Counted from the first letter of the stretch, positions 42,537 through 52,880 are shown. The stretch is DNA of 64,000 nt from Kribbella pratensis (GCF_004366075.1 NZ_SODU01000001.1:1611251-1675250); one strand, 5' to 3'. A program made the numbers and translations. Notes: a model not told the origin generated them from the letters alone.

Positions 42537-43928
42537 GTGACTGACAGTGGTACTGACGCCGGTACGACGTACGACCTGGTGATTCTCGGCGGCGGCAGCG
42601 GTGGCTACGCCGCCGGACTGCGCGCCGCGACGCTCGGGCTGTCCGTAGCCCTGGTAGAGAAGGACAAGGTCGGCGGGACCTGTCTGCACCGTGGGTGCAT
42701 CCCGACCAAGGCGCTGCTGCACGCGGCCGAGGTCGCGGACTCGGCGCGCGAGGGTGAGCAGTTCGGAGTCCGGACGACGCTCGAGGGCGTCGACATGGGC
42801 GGCGTGAACAAGTACAAGGACGGCGTCGTCGACCGGCTGTTCAAGGGTCTGCAGGGCCAGTTGAAGGCCCGCGGCATCACGGTGATCGAGGGCGAGGGGC
42901 GGCTGACCTCGCCGACCACGGTCCAGGTCGGCGGCACGACGTACACCGGCCGTAACGTTCTGCTTGCCTCCGGCTCCTACTCGCGTTCCCTTCCCGGGCT
43001 GGAGCTCGACGGGCACCGGGTGATCGCGAGTGAGCACGCGCTGACGCTCGACCGGGTCCCGGAGTCCGCGGTGATCCTCGGCGGCGGCGTGATCGGCGTC
43101 GAGTTCGCGTCCGCGTGGACGTCGTTCGGCACGAAGGTGACGATCGTCGAGGCGCTGCCGCGGCTGGTCCCGGCCGAGGACGCCGACTGTTCCAAGACGT
43201 TGGAGCGCGCGTTCCGGAAGCGGAAGATCGCGTTCAAGACCGGTACGCCGTTCGAGTCGGTCGCGGTGACCGACTCCGGCGTACGGGTGACCGTCGCGGG
43301 CGGCGAGGTGATCGAGGCCGAGCTCCTGCTGGTCGCCGTCGGCCGGGGACCGAACACCGCCGGGCTCGGGTACGAAGAGGTCGGGGTCGCGCTCGACCGC
43401 GGGTTCGTGACCGTCGACTCGACGCTGCAGACCAGCGTGCCGGGTGTGTACGCGGTCGGCGACATCGTGGCGGGGCTGCAGCTCGCGCACCGCGGGTTCC
43501 AGCAGGGCATCTTCGTCGCCGAGCACCTCGCGGGTCTCGCGCCGACGCCGATCGACGAGGCCGGCATCCCGCGCGTGACGTACTCCGAACCGGAGGTCGC
43601 GTCGGTCGGGCTGACCGAGGAGCAGGCCCGGGAGAAGTACGGCGACGTGGAGATCCTCAACTACAACCTCGGCGGCAACGGCAAGTCGCAGATCCTGAAG
43701 ACGGCGGGCTTCGTGAAGCTGGTCCGCGCCAAGGACGGCGCCGTGGTGGGCCTGCACATGGTCGGTTCGCGTGTCGGCGAGCTGATCGGCGAGGCGCAGC
43801 TGATCTACAACTGGGAGGCGTACCCGGCGGACGTGGCGCCGCTGGTGCACGCGCACCCGACCCAGAACGAAGCCCTCGGCGAGGCCCACCTCGCCCTCGC
43901 CGGGAAACCTTTGCACTTCCATGACTGA
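42537..43928 (+). CDS. lpdA: Dihydrolipoyl dehydrogenase (E3)
   Basis: A 463-residue FAD flavoprotein that reoxidises dihydrolipoamide in 2-oxoacid dehydrogenases and glycine cleavage, passing electrons to NAD+. It has the FAD loop LGGGSGGYAAG, the redox-active disulfide GGTCLHRGC, the NAD loop ILGGGVIGVEFA, and the C-terminal HAHPTQNEALGEA with the catalytic His-Glu. The GTG at 42537 has GGAGGAACCT upstream and fits the family start. It precedes the E2 gene by about 130 bases. Confidence 0.95.
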   Translation: MTDSGTDAGTTYDLVILGGGSGGYAAGLRAATLGLSVALVEKDKVGGTCLHRGCIPTKALLHAAEVADSAREGEQFGVRTTLEGVDMGGVNKYKDGVVDRLFKGLQGQLKARGITVIEGEGRLTSPTTVQVGGTTYTGRNVLLASGSYSRSLPGLELDGHRVIASEHALTLDRVPESAVILGGGVIGVEFASAWTSFGTKVTIVEALPRLVPAEDADCSKTLERAFRKRKIAFKTGTPFESVAVTDSGVRVTVAGGEVIEAELLLVAVGRGPNTAGLGYEEVGVALDRGFVTVDSTLQTSVPGVYAVGDIVAGLQLAHRGFQQGIFVAEHLAGLAPTPIDEAGIPRVTYSEPEVASVGLTEEQAREKYGDVEILNYNLGGNGKSQILKTAGFVKLVRAKDGAVVGLHMVGSRVGELIGEAQLIYNWEAYPADVAPLVHAHPTQNEALGEAHLALAGKPLHFHD

Positions 43929-44056
43929 TCCTGCTGGATCGCACCAGTAAGTTTGAGCTGCAGGAGCGTGAGGGATGGCCGTGACCCGGATCCCGAGCGC
44001 TCCGGCGGCACCGTAGGCTGACACTCGACCGATCAGACGAAGGAGCAACGACCGTC

Positions 44057-46018
44057 ATGCCGACCTCTGTATCCCTGCCGGCCCTCGGGGAGAGCGTCAC
44101 CGAAGGAACCGTCACCCGCTGGCTCAAGCAGGTCGGCGACACGGTTGCCGTGGACGAACCCCTGCTGGAGGTCTCGACCGACAAGGTCGACACCGAAATC
44201 CCGAGCCCCGTCGCCGGCACCCTTCTCGAGATCAAGGCCGCCGAGGACGAGACCGTCGAGGTCGGCGCCGAACTGGCCGTGATCGGCGACGCCGGCGAGG
44301 CCGGCTCCGCTCCTGCGGCTCCGGCCGAGCCAGCGGCAGACCCCGCGCCGGCCGCCGAGTCCGCTCCGGCCGAGGCTGCTCCGGCTGAGTCCGCCCCCGC
44401 TGAGTCCGCGCCGGCTCCGCAGACTGCTCCGGCCGCCGAGTCCACTCCGGCTGAGGCCCAGGCCGCTGAGGCCTCGTCGACCCCGTCCGGCGGCGCCTCG
44501 TCCGATGGCGGCTCCGGCGGCGCCGCGTCCGGTACTTCGGTGACGCTGCCAGCGCTGGGCGAGAGCGTGACCGAGGGAACGGTCACCCGCTGGCTGAAGC
44601 AGGTCGGCGACGACGTGGCCGTCGACGAGCCGCTCCTCGAGGTCTCCACCGACAAGGTCGACACCGAGATCCCGAGCCCGATCGCCGGCAAGCTCCTGGA
44701 GATCAAGGTCGCCGAGGACGAAACCGTCGAGGTCGGCGCCGAACTTGCCATCGTCGGCTCCGGCGACGCCGCTCCCGCTGCCTCCTCCGCCCCGGCTGCT
44801 CCGGCCGAGTCCGCGCCGGCTCCTGAGGCCGCTCCGGCCCAGTCGGCTCCGGCTCCCCAGGCTGCCCCGGCCGAATCCGCTCCGGCCCCGCAGGCTGCCC
44901 CGGCCCCGCAGGCCTCGGCACCGGCACCGGCTCCTGCTGCCGCACCGGCCCAGGCTCCGGCGCAAGCCCCCGCTGCTGCCCAGGCCCCGGTCCGGCAGGC
45001 TGCACCCGCACCGCAGTCCGCTCCGGCACCCGCGGCTACCCAGGCGCCGGCCGTCTCCGCTCCGGCTGCCTCGCCGAACGGCGCCGCCTCCGACGGCCCG
45101 AACTACGTCACCCCGCTGGTGCGCAAGCTCGCCGCGGAGCACGAGGTCGACCTGAACGCCGTACAGGGCACCGGTGTCGGCGGCCGTATCCGCAAGCAGG
45201 ACGTGATCGCCGCCGCCGAGGCGAAGAAGGCTGCCGCGGCCGCGCCCGCTCCGGCAGCCCAGGCCGCCGCCCCTGCCGCCGAGTCGAAGGCGCCGGTGGT
45301 CAGCCCGCTGCGCGGCACCACCGAGAAGATGAGCCGGATCCGCAAGGCGATCGCTGCCCACATGGTCAACAGCCTCAAGGTCTCGGCCCAGCTGACCACG
45401 GTGGTCGAGGTCGACGTCACCGAGATCGCCAAGCTGCGCAACAAGAAGAAGGCGGAGTTCGAGGCCCGCGAGGGCGTCAAGCTGTCCTTCCTCCCGTTCT
45501 TCGCGCTCGCCGCGGTGGACGCGCTCAAGCAGTACCCGAAGCTGAACGCGTCGATCGACGAGGAGAAGGGCGAGATCACCTACCACGCCGCCGAGCACCT
45601 CGGCATCGCGGTGGACGTGGAGCGCGGCCTGATGGTTCCCGTCGTGCACAACGCCGGCGACCTGAACATCGCCGGCCTGGCGAAGAAGATCGCCGACCTC
45701 GCCGACCGCACCCGCAACAACAAGGTGCTGCCGGACGAGATGGCGGGCGGCACGTTCACCATCACCAACACCGGTAGCCGGGGCGCGCTGTTCGACACCC
45801 CGATCCTGAACCAGCCGCAGGTCGGCATGCTCGGGACCGGCGCCGTCGTGAAGCGCCCGGTGGTCATCACCCACCCGGAGCTCGGCGAGACGATCGCGAT
45901 CCGGCAGATGGTGTACCTGGCGCTGACCTACGACCACCGCCTGGTCGACGGCGCCGACGCGGCCCGCTACCTGACGGCGGTCAAGCAGCGGCTCGAAGAG
46001 GCCCAGTTCGACGTCTGA
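44057..46018 (+). CDS. sucB: 2-oxoglutarate/pyruvate dehydrogenase E2 acyltransferase
   Basis: A 653-residue acyltransferase of the actinobacterial SucB type. It carries two lipoyl domains (about 4-77 with K43, and 160-234 with K200), joined by long Ala/Pro/Glu linkers, a peripheral-subunit-binding domain (about 349-386) and the catalytic core with DHRLVDG (626-632, H627). Actinomycetes use this E2 in a joint pyruvate/oxoglutarate dehydrogenase complex. It sits behind lpdA, and lipB and lipA downstream provide its lipoate. The ATG follows GAAGGAGC. Confidence 0.94.
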   Translation: MPTSVSLPALGESVTEGTVTRWLKQVGDTVAVDEPLLEVSTDKVDTEIPSPVAGTLLEIKAAEDETVEVGAELAVIGDAGEAGSAPAAPAEPAADPAPAAESAPAEAAPAESAPAESAPAPQTAPAAESTPAEAQAAEASSTPSGGASSDGGSGGAASGTSVTLPALGESVTEGTVTRWLKQVGDDVAVDEPLLEVSTDKVDTEIPSPIAGKLLEIKVAEDETVEVGAELAIVGSGDAAPAASSAPAAPAESAPAPEAAPAQSAPAPQAAPAESAPAPQAAPAPQASAPAPAPAAAPAQAPAQAPAAAQAPVRQAAPAPQSAPAPAATQAPAVSAPAASPNGAASDGPNYVTPLVRKLAAEHEVDLNAVQGTGVGGRIRKQDVIAAAEAKKAAAAAPAPAAQAAAPAAESKAPVVSPLRGTTEKMSRIRKAIAAHMVNSLKVSAQLTTVVEVDVTEIAKLRNKKKAEFEAREGVKLSFLPFFALAAVDALKQYPKLNASIDEEKGEITYHAAEHLGIAVDVERGLMVPVVHNAGDLNIAGLAKKIADLADRTRNNKVLPDEMAGGTFTITNTGSRGALFDTPILNQPQVGMLGTGAVVKRPVVITHPELGETIAIRQMVYLALTYDHRLVDGADAARYLTAVKQRLEEAQFDV

Positions 46019-46031
46019 TCCGATCGGACAC

Positions 46032-46073
46032 CGGCGCCGGTGCCTGTCTCCCCGGAGGCGGACACCGGCGCCG
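46032..46073 (+). terminator. Probable terminator after sucB
   Basis: CGGCGCCGGTG (46032-46042) pairs perfectly with CACCGGCGCCG (46063-46073) across a 20-base loop that could fold further. It begins 13 bases after the sucB stop and is followed by TTCGCTTTCG. The arms are themselves partly palindromic. No long T-run is present, as is common in this GC range. Confidence 0.6.
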
Positions 46074-46126
46074 TTCGCTTTCGATCCGGCTGACCGGGCG
46101 GCGAACCCGACAAGGAGCACAACGGG

Positions 46127-47014
46127 ATGAAGTACGTACTGGCCGGCGCCTCCGGCTTCCTCGGCAAGGCCCTCACCCGCGACTTGGTTGCCAACGGCCA
46201 CCAGGTGCTCCGGCTGGTACGCCGGCCGGCGTCGGGACCGGACGAGGTGCGCTGGGACCCGGCCCGGGGCGATCTGGACCCGGCTGCTCTGGACGATCCC
46301 GACGTCCTCGTCAACCTGGCCGGTGCGAACATCGGTCGCCCGTGGACCCCGACGTACCGCATGACGATCCGGGAGAGCCGGGTCTCGACCACCGCGACCC
46401 TGGCTGCGGCGGCGACGCGACTCGACCGCCGGCCGGTGCTGCTCACGCAGAGCGGGATCGGCGGCTACGGCACCGACCTCGGCGATCGCATCCTGACCGA
46501 GGACTCCGAACTCGGCGAGGGCTTCCTGTCCGACGTCGTCCGGTTGTGGGAGGGCGCGCTCGAACCCGCCCGTGAAGCAGGCAGCCGGGTGGCGGCGCTG
46601 CGAACCGGCGTCGTACTCGACAGCAAGGCCCCGGCGTTCCGGCTCCTGTCCCTTCCCTTCCGCATCGGTCTCGGCGGCCGTCTCGGGCCGGGAACCCAGT
46701 ACTTCCCGGTGGTCTCGCTGACCGACTGGATCCGCGCCGTTCGGCACGTCGCCGAGAACGACAGCGTCAGCGGTCCCGTGAACATCACTCTGCCGACACC
46801 GGCAACCAACCGCGAACTCACCGAAGCCCTGGCAACCGCCCTGCACCGCCCGTCCAGCGTCCCAGTGCCCGCCTTCCTCATGAAGGCCGCGCTCGGCGAG
46901 TTCGCCTGGGAACTCCTCGGCAGCAAACGGGCCCTCCCCACCCGACTCCAATCCACCGGCTTCACCTTCCACCACCCCACCGTCACCGCCGCGATCTCCG
47001 CCGCCCTCGCCTGA
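46127..47014 (+). CDS. TIGR01777-type epimerase (NAD-dependent SDR)
   Basis: A 295-residue extended short-chain dehydrogenase-like protein. The start MKYVLAGASGFLGKAL gives the NAD-binding loop. NLAGANIGRPWTPTYRMTI and the C-terminal DUF1731-like segment (RLQSTGFTFHHPTVTAAI) mark the TIGR01777 family (SulA-like, YfcH). Its reaction is not known. It overlaps nothing but lies 4 bases before the methyltransferase gene, so the two are likely co-transcribed. Confidence 0.87.
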   Translation: MKYVLAGASGFLGKALTRDLVANGHQVLRLVRRPASGPDEVRWDPARGDLDPAALDDPDVLVNLAGANIGRPWTPTYRMTIRESRVSTTATLAAAATRLDRRPVLLTQSGIGGYGTDLGDRILTEDSELGEGFLSDVVRLWEGALEPAREAGSRVAALRTGVVLDSKAPAFRLLSLPFRIGLGGRLGPGTQYFPVVSLTDWIRAVRHVAENDSVSGPVNITLPTPATNRELTEALATALHRPSSVPVPAFLMKAALGEFAWELLGSKRALPTRLQSTGFTFHHPTVTAAISAALA

Positions 47015-47018
47015 CGCC

Positions 47019-47702
47019 GTGACACAGACGCCGAAGACCAGCGCGCGGTACGACGGTCTCGCCGAGTGGTACGACGAGCACAACGCCGCCGCTGCCGACT
47101 CCAACCGTGAGCCGCTGCTGGATCTGCTGGGCCCGGGAGACGGCCTGTGCCTGGACCTCGGGTGTGGGACCGGACAGAACCTGCAGACGCTGCGCAGCAC
47201 GGGACGCACCGTCGTTGGCCTTGAGTACTCGGCGGATCAGTTGGGACTCGCCCGGCAACGCGCGATCGATGGCGAGGCGCTGGTCCAGGGCGACGCAGCC
47301 GATCTGCCGTTCGCCGACGAAGTCTTCTCTACTATCGCCATCCTGTGGCTGTCCACCGACGTCGAGGACTTCGCTGCAGTCCTGCGCGAGGCGGCCCGCG
47401 TCCTGCATCCGAGCGGGGTGCTTGTGTTCTACGGGGCCCATCCGTGCTTCAACGGCCCGCACACCGAGAGCCGTCCCGATGACGGGCGCATCGTGCATCC
47501 GACGTACCGCACTGTTGGCTGGCATCCCCCGGCGCCCTGGTGGGGCGAGGGCGGTATCCGCGAACGCCTCGGCATGCGACACCTGCCGCTGGCCGACCTT
47601 CTCAACGCGTTTACCGCCGCAGGCTTGACGATCACCCGAACCGTGGAGCCGCGCACTGACCCGGTGCCCTGGGTCCTCGCCCTGCGCGCCGAAAGGCGCT
47701 GA
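47019..47702 (+). CDS. Class I SAM-dependent methyltransferase
   Basis: A 227-residue Methyltransf_11-type enzyme. The SAM loop CLDLGCGTGQNL is intact, with a following acidic residue in VVGLEYSADQL and a motif II-like region ALVQGDAADLPFADEVF. The substrate-binding part has few conserved features. No target can be assigned. The GTG start is 4 bases after the epimerase stop. It is convergent with the pseudokinase gene, and no obvious terminator lies in the 77-base gap. Confidence 0.85.
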   Translation: MTQTPKTSARYDGLAEWYDEHNAAAADSNREPLLDLLGPGDGLCLDLGCGTGQNLQTLRSTGRTVVGLEYSADQLGLARQRAIDGEALVQGDAADLPFADEVFSTIAILWLSTDVEDFAAVLREAARVLHPSGVLVFYGAHPCFNGPHTESRPDDGRIVHPTYRTVGWHPPAPWWGEGGIRERLGMRHLPLADLLNAFTAAGLTITRTVEPRTDPVPWVLALRAERR

Positions 47703-47779
47703 CTCGCCGGACCACGAGCCGCTTGGTTGGATTGCCAGTTCGACGCACTGAACCGACCGAGCTGAAGTCCGTTCGGCGG

Positions 47780-49408
47780 TCACAGCTGGGTGATTGTGGT
47801 GATGCGCCAGGTGTGGGTGGGTTGACGGGTGGCGCTGCGTGAGGGGGCCGCGGTGCGAGGGGTGGTTGTCAGGGTGATCAGTCTGGTGGCCGGGGTGCCG
47901 GGTGGGAGTGGGGTCTTGGCGCCGGTGTGGTCGACTGCCTGGCCGGCTGTGAGGTGGTCCGTGGTTTTGAGGGTGACGGTGGTCGCGGTGCGTCGGGTGA
48001 CTGCGGTGCTTTCGATCGTGATTCGGAGTCCTTGGACGCGGACGTTCTGGTTGCGGTAGGCGGACAGGAGGGCTCGGTCGGCGCGCCAGGGGGCGCTGCC
48101 GGGGACGTAGATGCGGTCGAGGGCGTCCAGGTCGAGGGTCCAGAAGGCTTGGGCGCGTTGGACATCGAGCGCTTCGAGCCTCTGGATCCAAGTGGCCAGC
48201 TCTGCTGAGGACGCGGTCGGGTGGGCAGCCGTTGGGTGGGCAGTTGTCGGGTGGGCGGTGGGCGACTGAGTGGGCGGGGATACAGAGGGTAGTTGGGCTG
48301 TGGACTGGGCAGCGCTGGGGTTTGGTTGGGCGGTCGCTGGGGTGTCGATGGTGCGGAGTGTGGCGATAGCGATCGCGAGCACGATGATCGCGGCCAGCGC
48401 GGCCGCGGCGAGCACGCCGTACGCGGGGTGTGGGAGTCGATGGAGTGCGAGGGCTGCCACGAATCGTGTACGGCGGGACTTGTTGCGGCGGTTGGGGCGG
48501 ATGCGCTTCGAGCGGGCCTTCGCGGATGGTGCGGTGGGGTGAGGCCGCTTTGGTTTCGTCAGCGGTGTGGCCGGTGGGTCGGCTGGAGGCGGAGCAAGCG
48601 GTGCACGGGAGGCGGCGGGAGCATCGTCGTCGTCTGCAGATCCTCCCGCGGACGTCGGAGGGTGGCGTGGAGCGCTCGGAGTTGGCGTGGCGAGGTGGGG
48701 CCGTGGGGGTGCCGGGGCGTGGGGTGGTGCGGGTGCCGGCAGGTGGGGTGGTGGGGTGCTCGCGGGTGCTGTGGGTGCAGTGCTGGTGAGGGGCGCGAGG
48801 TCTATGGGGGTGGCAGGGGTGTGGGTCAGGAGGCGGTGTGGGAGGGCTCCGAGGGGCGTCTTGGTGATGAGGGTGGGTGGGAAGGCGGTGGGGTCTGCAC
48901 TGACCCGGTCGGCGAGGATGGCGAGGGCTTGGTGGTCGGTGGCGGGGTCGGCGGGGCGGAGCGCGGCGTCGGTGAGGATTGGGCGGCCGTCGGCGTCGAA
49001 GAGGACGTTCTCGGGGCTGATCGAGCCGTGGGTGAGGTTCGAGGCGTGAAGGTAGGCCAGGGCCTCGGCCAGCGGAGCGAGGAGGGTGACGAGTTCGCCG
49101 CGGGACAATGGGCCGCGGCGACTAAGGAGCGCGGCGAGGCTGCCGGCTGCCAGGTGCTGCGTGATCAGGACCCAGCCGGTGTCGGTCTCGCGGAACTCGT
49201 GGAGCTGGGCGACGTGCGGGTGCCGGAAGCGGGAAAGCAGGCTCAGGTCCTCGCGGAGCCGACCCCGGTCGGGGTATGCACTGTGCGGGACGTGTTTGAG
49301 CACGGCGTTGCGGCCCGAGGCGCGGTCCCGGACCTGCCAGACGGTGCCGGCGGGCCCGGACCCGAGCTCGCGGCGCAGGCTGTAGCCGGTGAGATCTGCG
49401 AGGTCCAT
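47780..49408 (-). CDS. Receptor-like protein kinase homologue, predicted pseudokinase
   Basis: A 542-residue membrane protein. The N-terminal Ser/Thr kinase-like domain (about 8-200) has a shortened Gly-rich loop (GSGPAGTV) and the ATP-site lysine (AVLKHV, K38). The catalytic HRD is HGS (127-129, HGSISPEN) and the DFG is DAA (147-149), so both essential aspartate contexts are altered and the C-lobe is short. A Pro/Ala/Thr-rich linker follows, then one membrane helix ([20 protein letters not shown], about 336-355), a repeated [12 protein letters not shown] stretch and an extracellular NTF2/SnoaL-like domain. ATG at 49408 ([11 protein letters not shown]) is chosen over GTG at 49456. It probably signals by binding rather than phosphorylation. 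It is divergent from lipB. Confidence 0.8.
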   Translation of the reverse strand: MDLADLTGYSLRRELGSGPAGTVWQVRDRASGRNAVLKHVPHSAYPDRGRLREDLSLLSRFRHPHVAQLHEFRETDTGWVLITQHLAAGSLAALLSRRGPLSRGELVTLLAPLAEALAYLHASNLTHGSISPENVLFDADGRPILTDAALRPADPATDHQALAILADRVSADPTAFPPTLITKTPLGALPHRLLTHTPATPIDLAPLTSTAPTAPASTPPPHLPAPAPPHAPAPPRPHLATPTPSAPRHPPTSAGGSADDDDAPAASRAPLAPPPADPPATPLTKPKRPHPTAPSAKARSKRIRPNRRNKSRRTRFVAALALHRLPHPAYGVLAAAALAAIIVLAIAIATLRTIDTPATAQPNPSAAQSTAQLPSVSPPTQSPTAHPTTAHPTAAHPTASSAELATWIQRLEALDVQRAQAFWTLDLDALDRIYVPGSAPWRADRALLSAYRNQNVRVQGLRITIESTAVTRRTATTVTLKTTDHLTAGQAVDHTGAKTPLPPGTPATRLITLTTTPRTAAPSRSATRQPTHTWRITTITQL

Positions 49409-49502
49409 GTCCAAGAGGATGCACCGATCGCGACCTCGCCCGTCGAGGTTATCCACAGCCCAGGGCGCCGGCCCCGATCAGCCGCCGCCTACACTCGAAG
49501 GC

Positions 49503-50219
49503 GTGAGGGCTATCAGGTACGTGGAGGCCGGATTCGGCGCCGGCGCGGTGGACTACGAGACCGCGTGGGCCGAGCAGCGACGACTGCACGCGGAGGTTGC
49601 CGAGGGCACCGGCTCGGACACGGTGATCCTGCTCGAGCACCCGCCGGTCTACACCGCGGGCAAGCGCACCGAGCCGCACGAGCGGCCGATGGACGGTACG
49701 CCGGTGGTCGACGTGGACCGCGGCGGCAAGATCACCTGGCACGGCCCCGGGCAACTGGTCGGGTACCCGATCGTCAAACTCGCCTCACACGTGTACGTCG
49801 TCGACTACGTCCGGCGGCTCGAGGAGGCGCTGATCGGCGTCTGCGCCGAGCTCGGCGTGAAGACCGGCCGGGTCAAGGGCCGCAGCGGCGTCTGGGTCGG
49901 GGCCGACGACCGCGGCCGGGAGCGGAAGATCGCCGCGATCGGCATCCGGGTCGCGCAGGGCGTGACCATGCACGGTTTCGCGCTGAACTGCAACAACGAC
50001 CTGGCCTGGTTCGACCGGATCGTCCCGTGCGGCATCTCGGACGCCGACGTGACCACGCTCTCCAAGGAGCTCGGCCGCGAGGTGACGACCACCGAGGTCC
50101 TCGACTCGGTACGCCGGCACCTCGACGAGCTCCTCGCCTGGAACGAGTACGAGCGCAGCCCGGACATCGACCACCACGAAGAACAGCCGACCGCGATCAC
50201 CTACGGGTTGACCGTCTGA
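49503..50219 (+). CDS. lipB: Lipoyl(octanoyl) transferase
   Basis: A 238-residue enzyme that moves octanoate from acyl carrier protein to lipoyl domains. Family motifs include [31 protein letters not shown], the lysine region [10 protein letters not shown] and the catalytic-cysteine stretch [13 protein letters not shown]. Its products are finished by LipA, encoded 8 kb downstream. Targets include the SucB lipoyl domains nearby. The GTG at 49503 opens on the family's first strand ([12 protein letters not shown]). It overlaps the convergent sulfatase by 19 bases. Confidence 0.94.
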   Translation: MRAIRYVEAGFGAGAVDYETAWAEQRRLHAEVAEGTGSDTVILLEHPPVYTAGKRTEPHERPMDGTPVVDVDRGGKITWHGPGQLVGYPIVKLASHVYVVDYVRRLEEALIGVCAELGVKTGRVKGRSGVWVGADDRGRERKIAAIGIRVAQGVTMHGFALNCNNDLAWFDRIVPCGISDADVTTLSKELGREVTTTEVLDSVRRHLDELLAWNEYERSPDIDHHEEQPTAITYGLTV

Positions 50220-51580
50220 GCCTCGAGCCCCACCTCCGCGCGCCAATCGGCGTGCAACGAGCGCAACTGGTCGGCGATCTCCGGCTGAGCTGACAGCTGG
50301 TTGGTCTGCTCACCGATGTCGTCGGCCAGGTTCGCGAGGAACCAGCCCTCTCCCATCGGCGCGTGCTCGTAGTCACGCAGATGCCTCGTGTTGGCGTCGT
50401 CAGCCACCCAGCTGAGCTTCCACTCCCCCGACCGCACCGCCCACTGGAACCCGCAGTCCCAGTGCAGCTTCTCGTGTGCCACCTCTGCGGTCCCGGCCAG
50501 CACGGGCAGGATGTCGACGCCGTCGGCACCCTCCACGGTCGCGCCCGCCGCCGCGGCCAGCGTGGGAACCAGATCCATCGTGCTGACAAGGGCGTCCGTA
50601 CGACGTCCCGCAGGCAACTGGTCCGGCCAGCGCCAGAGCATCGGGATGCGGATGCCGCCGTCCCACAGCGTGTACTTCGTCCCACGCAGCGGCGCGTTGT
50701 CGCCGAAGTTGCAGGTCGATCCGCCGTTGTCCGTCACGTACACGACGATCGTGTCGTCGCCGGCCACGTCGAGCAGTCGCCCGATCTCGGCGTCCATCAG
50801 CTCCAACTGAGCGAGGTAGTACTCGCGCCCGTACGGAAGATTCGGCACGATCACGTCGTCGTACCACTCCATGAACGGACCGTCCGCGTCCGGCGACCAG
50901 TCGCGGAACGCCGGGAGCCCCCGCGCCTCCAGCTCTGAGTCCGGGAGCTGCCAGCAGAAGTTGTGTACGGCGTTGAACGCCACCATGCAGAAGTACGGTC
51001 GCTCGTCCTCCGCGTCCATGAACTCCGCCGCGCGGCGACCGAACTCCGCGGTCAGGAAGCCCTCGTGCTCAACTGGCTCGTCCCCCGACAGCAGAGGCTG
51101 CACAGCCATGTGGTGCGCGGCCGGCTGACCGTACGACTCGACCGACTCGTCAGAGTGATGCAGGTAGTTCAGCCGCCCGAAGGACTGGCCTGCCAGCCCG
51201 TACAGCGTCTCCTCGAATCCGTGGTGCGGCGGACACGCCCTGTCCCCCACGTCCTCTTTCCCGTAGTGCACCTTGCCGAAGTACCCCGTCCGGTACCCCT
51301 GGTCGCGCAGGATCTCCGCGAGCGTCGGTACGTCGTCCGGCGGGAACGCGGCCGAGTCGAACCATTGGCCGCCCCACCGCTGCTGGTACCGCCCGGAGAT
51401 GATCGAGGCCCGTGACGGGCTGCAGATCGGCGCGGTCACGTAGGCGTCGGTGCAGCTCACTCCCTCCGCCGCGAGCCGGTCGAGGGCCGGAGTGCGTACG
51501 TCGGAGTGCACTCCGAGTCCACCGCGGTCGGCGTACCCGTGGTCGTCGGAAACGATCAGCAGAATGTTCGGAGCGGGCAA
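50201..51580 (-). CDS. Sulfatase (type I, formylglycine-dependent)
   Basis: A 459-residue enzyme of the arylsulfatase/alkaline phosphatase superfamily. The metal-binding start [11 protein letters not shown] is followed by the CxPSR signature CSPSR (C53), the site converted to formylglycine, and later VYVTDNGG. There is no signal peptide, so it is probably cytosolic. The substrate is a sulfate ester, perhaps of an imported sugar. TTG at 51580 is chosen because GAGAGG lies eight bases before it and the core begins at residue 4; no ATG/GTG fits. Its stop lies within the end of lipB on the other strand. No activating enzyme gene is adjacent. Confidence 0.87.
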   Translation of the reverse strand: MPAPNILLIVSDDHGYADRGGLGVHSDVRTPALDRLAAEGVSCTDAYVTAPICSPSRASIISGRYQQRWGGQWFDSAAFPPDDVPTLAEILRDQGYRTGYFGKVHYGKEDVGDRACPPHHGFEETLYGLAGQSFGRLNYLHHSDESVESYGQPAAHHMAVQPLLSGDEPVEHEGFLTAEFGRRAAEFMDAEDERPYFCMVAFNAVHNFCWQLPDSELEARGLPAFRDWSPDADGPFMEWYDDVIVPNLPYGREYYLAQLELMDAEIGRLLDVAGDDTIVVYVTDNGGSTCNFGDNAPLRGTKYTLWDGGIRIPMLWRWPDQLPAGRRTDALVSTMDLVPTLAAAAGATVEGADGVDILPVLAGTAEVAHEKLHWDCGFQWAVRSGEWKLSWVADDANTRHLRDYEHAPMGEGWFLANLADDIGEQTNQLSAQPEIADQLRSLHADWRAEVGLEAQTVNP

Positions 51581-51731
51581 CAGCTCATCCTCTCGAAAGG
51601 CGCGCAGGGGCCATCTCACCAGACATCTAGTACAGCGGCCAGCCCCGCCTGGTCTCGGCCGTCGACCCACGATCGGGGGTGTGCCGAAGTGTCTGCGGGG
51701 TGTAGCCGCAGTTCGTCGCTACCTTGGGGGT

Positions 51732-52877
51732 GTGTCCAAATTTCTTGGGTTCTTGCTCGGCGTAGCTGTTGCTCTGGCCGGTCCGGCCGTGTTCGGAGTC
51801 CTCTCGGCGCCGGGTGGTATCGAGCTGAACGCGAAGGGGATGGCGCTTGCCTTCGGCATCGGCGCGCTGATCTTCTGGGCCGTGGTGTCGTACTTCTCCG
51901 GCGCCGGTGCGCTGGGGGCGTTCGTCGCCTTCGGTGTCCTGCTCTACTGCTGGCTCTGGATCCCGAACCGGACCACGAACTTCCTGAACGACGTCCCCGG
52001 CGTCACCAACGGGATGATCGACGGGTCGAAGCAGTACACGCTGAACGGCGTCGTGCCGATCCTCGGGGTGATCTCGCTGGTGTACGCGATCCAGCTGATC
52101 GTCCACGGCGTCCAGCGCCGGCGGCGGGAGCGGGCCGACGCCGAGCGGCGGCAGCGCGAGCAGGAAGCCGCGCAGGCGCAGCAGGAGGCGGACGTCGCGG
52201 CCGTCTACCCGGTTGCCGGAGGCACCTATCAGGCGCCGGCGGCGTACGCGAGTCACACGCGGTACGACGATCTGTTCGACGAGCCGGAGGCGGCACAGCC
52301 GCGGAACCAGGGCGACGACCAGACCCGGCAGTTCCCGGCCGGCGAGGCGGAGGAGTTCGAGCATACCCGCCAGTTCCCCGAGGCAGATGCCGAAGGCAAC
52401 TACCCCGGCGAGGACACAGTCATCGCCCCGCCCCCGTCAGCCGAGGAAACCCAGCCGGTGGAAACCAAGCAACCGGTCGAGGAAACCCAGCCGGTGAAGG
52501 CAGAGCCGCAGGCCGCCGCGCCGGTCGAGGAAACTCAGCCGGTCGAGGCCAAGCCGCAGGCCACCGCGCCCGTCGAGGAAACTCAGCCGATGGAAGCGAC
52601 GCCCGGGGCCGTTGCGCCGGTGGAAGAGGCTCAGCCGGCGGAGGCGAAGCCCGAGGCCGTCGCGCCCGTTGAGGAAACTCAGCCGGTTGAGGAGACTCGA
52701 CCGACGGAAGAGACTCGGCCGGCGGAAGAGACTCGGCCGGCGGAGGAGAAGAAGGCTGAGCGGAGTGTTTCGCCTCGGGAGCAGGTGGGGTCTCAGTATC
52801 GGGAGCGGATGGAGAACCCGGAGGACACCGGGGAGTTCCACCTCGCGTTCGAGAACCCGGTGGTCAAGCCCGCCTAG
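51732..52877 (+). CDS. Membrane protein with repeat-rich acidic cytosolic tail
   Basis: A 381-residue protein of no family I recognise. Four or five helices lie in the first 130 residues (KFLGFLLGVAVALAG; MALAFGIGALIFWAVVSYF; GAFVAFGVLLYCWLWIP; ILGVISLVYAIQLIV). A basic coiled stretch (RRRRERADAERRQREQEAAQ) and a long acidic tail follow. The tail carries about four units of 16 residues like APVEETQPVEAKPQA, then three EETRPA units. The tail contains TRQFP twice and a final EDTGEFHLAFENPV, possible docking motifs. The GTG at 51732 opens directly on the first helix. It is convergent with the LysR gene. Confidence 0.75.
   Translation: MSKFLGFLLGVAVALAGPAVFGVLSAPGGIELNAKGMALAFGIGALIFWAVVSYFSGAGALGAFVAFGVLLYCWLWIPNRTTNFLNDVPGVTNGMIDGSKQYTLNGVVPILGVISLVYAIQLIVHGVQRRRRERADAERRQREQEAAQAQQEADVAAVYPVAGGTYQAPAAYASHTRYDDLFDEPEAAQPRNQGDDQTRQFPAGEAEEFEHTRQFPEADAEGNYPGEDTVIAPPPSAEETQPVETKQPVEETQPVKAEPQAAAPVEETQPVEAKPQATAPVEETQPMEATPGAVAPVEEAQPAEAKPEAVAPVEETQPVEETRPTEETRPAEETRPAEEKKAERSVSPREQVGSQYRERMENPEDTGEFHLAFENPVVKPA
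52448..52751 (+). repeat. Coding tandem repeats (48-base and 18-base units)
   Basis: The DNA repeats GTCGAGGAAACTCAGCCG in roughly 48-base units four to five times, then shorter 18-base units containing GAGACTCG. Codon identity is high between copies, so expansion is recent or maintained. All units stay in frame, so the tail length can change without breaking the gene. Confidence 0.7.
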
Positions 52878-52880
52878 AAG

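Noticed and set aside
44300..45100. Apparent DNA repeats in the sucB linkers
   Set aside because: They follow from Ala/Pro/Glu-rich linker codons and the duplicated lipoyl domain, a normal feature of actinobacterial E2 proteins, not a mobile or regulatory repeat.
44033..47209. 1058-codon minus-strand frame across sucB and the epimerase gene
   Set aside because: Low-complexity Gly/Arg/Ser product that mirrors the Ala/Pro linkers of SucB; it covers several well-supported genes on the other strand.
48293..50293. 666-codon plus-strand frame opposite the pseudokinase
   Set aside because: Gly/Arg-rich shadow; the minus-strand frame has kinase motifs, a membrane helix and a sensible start.
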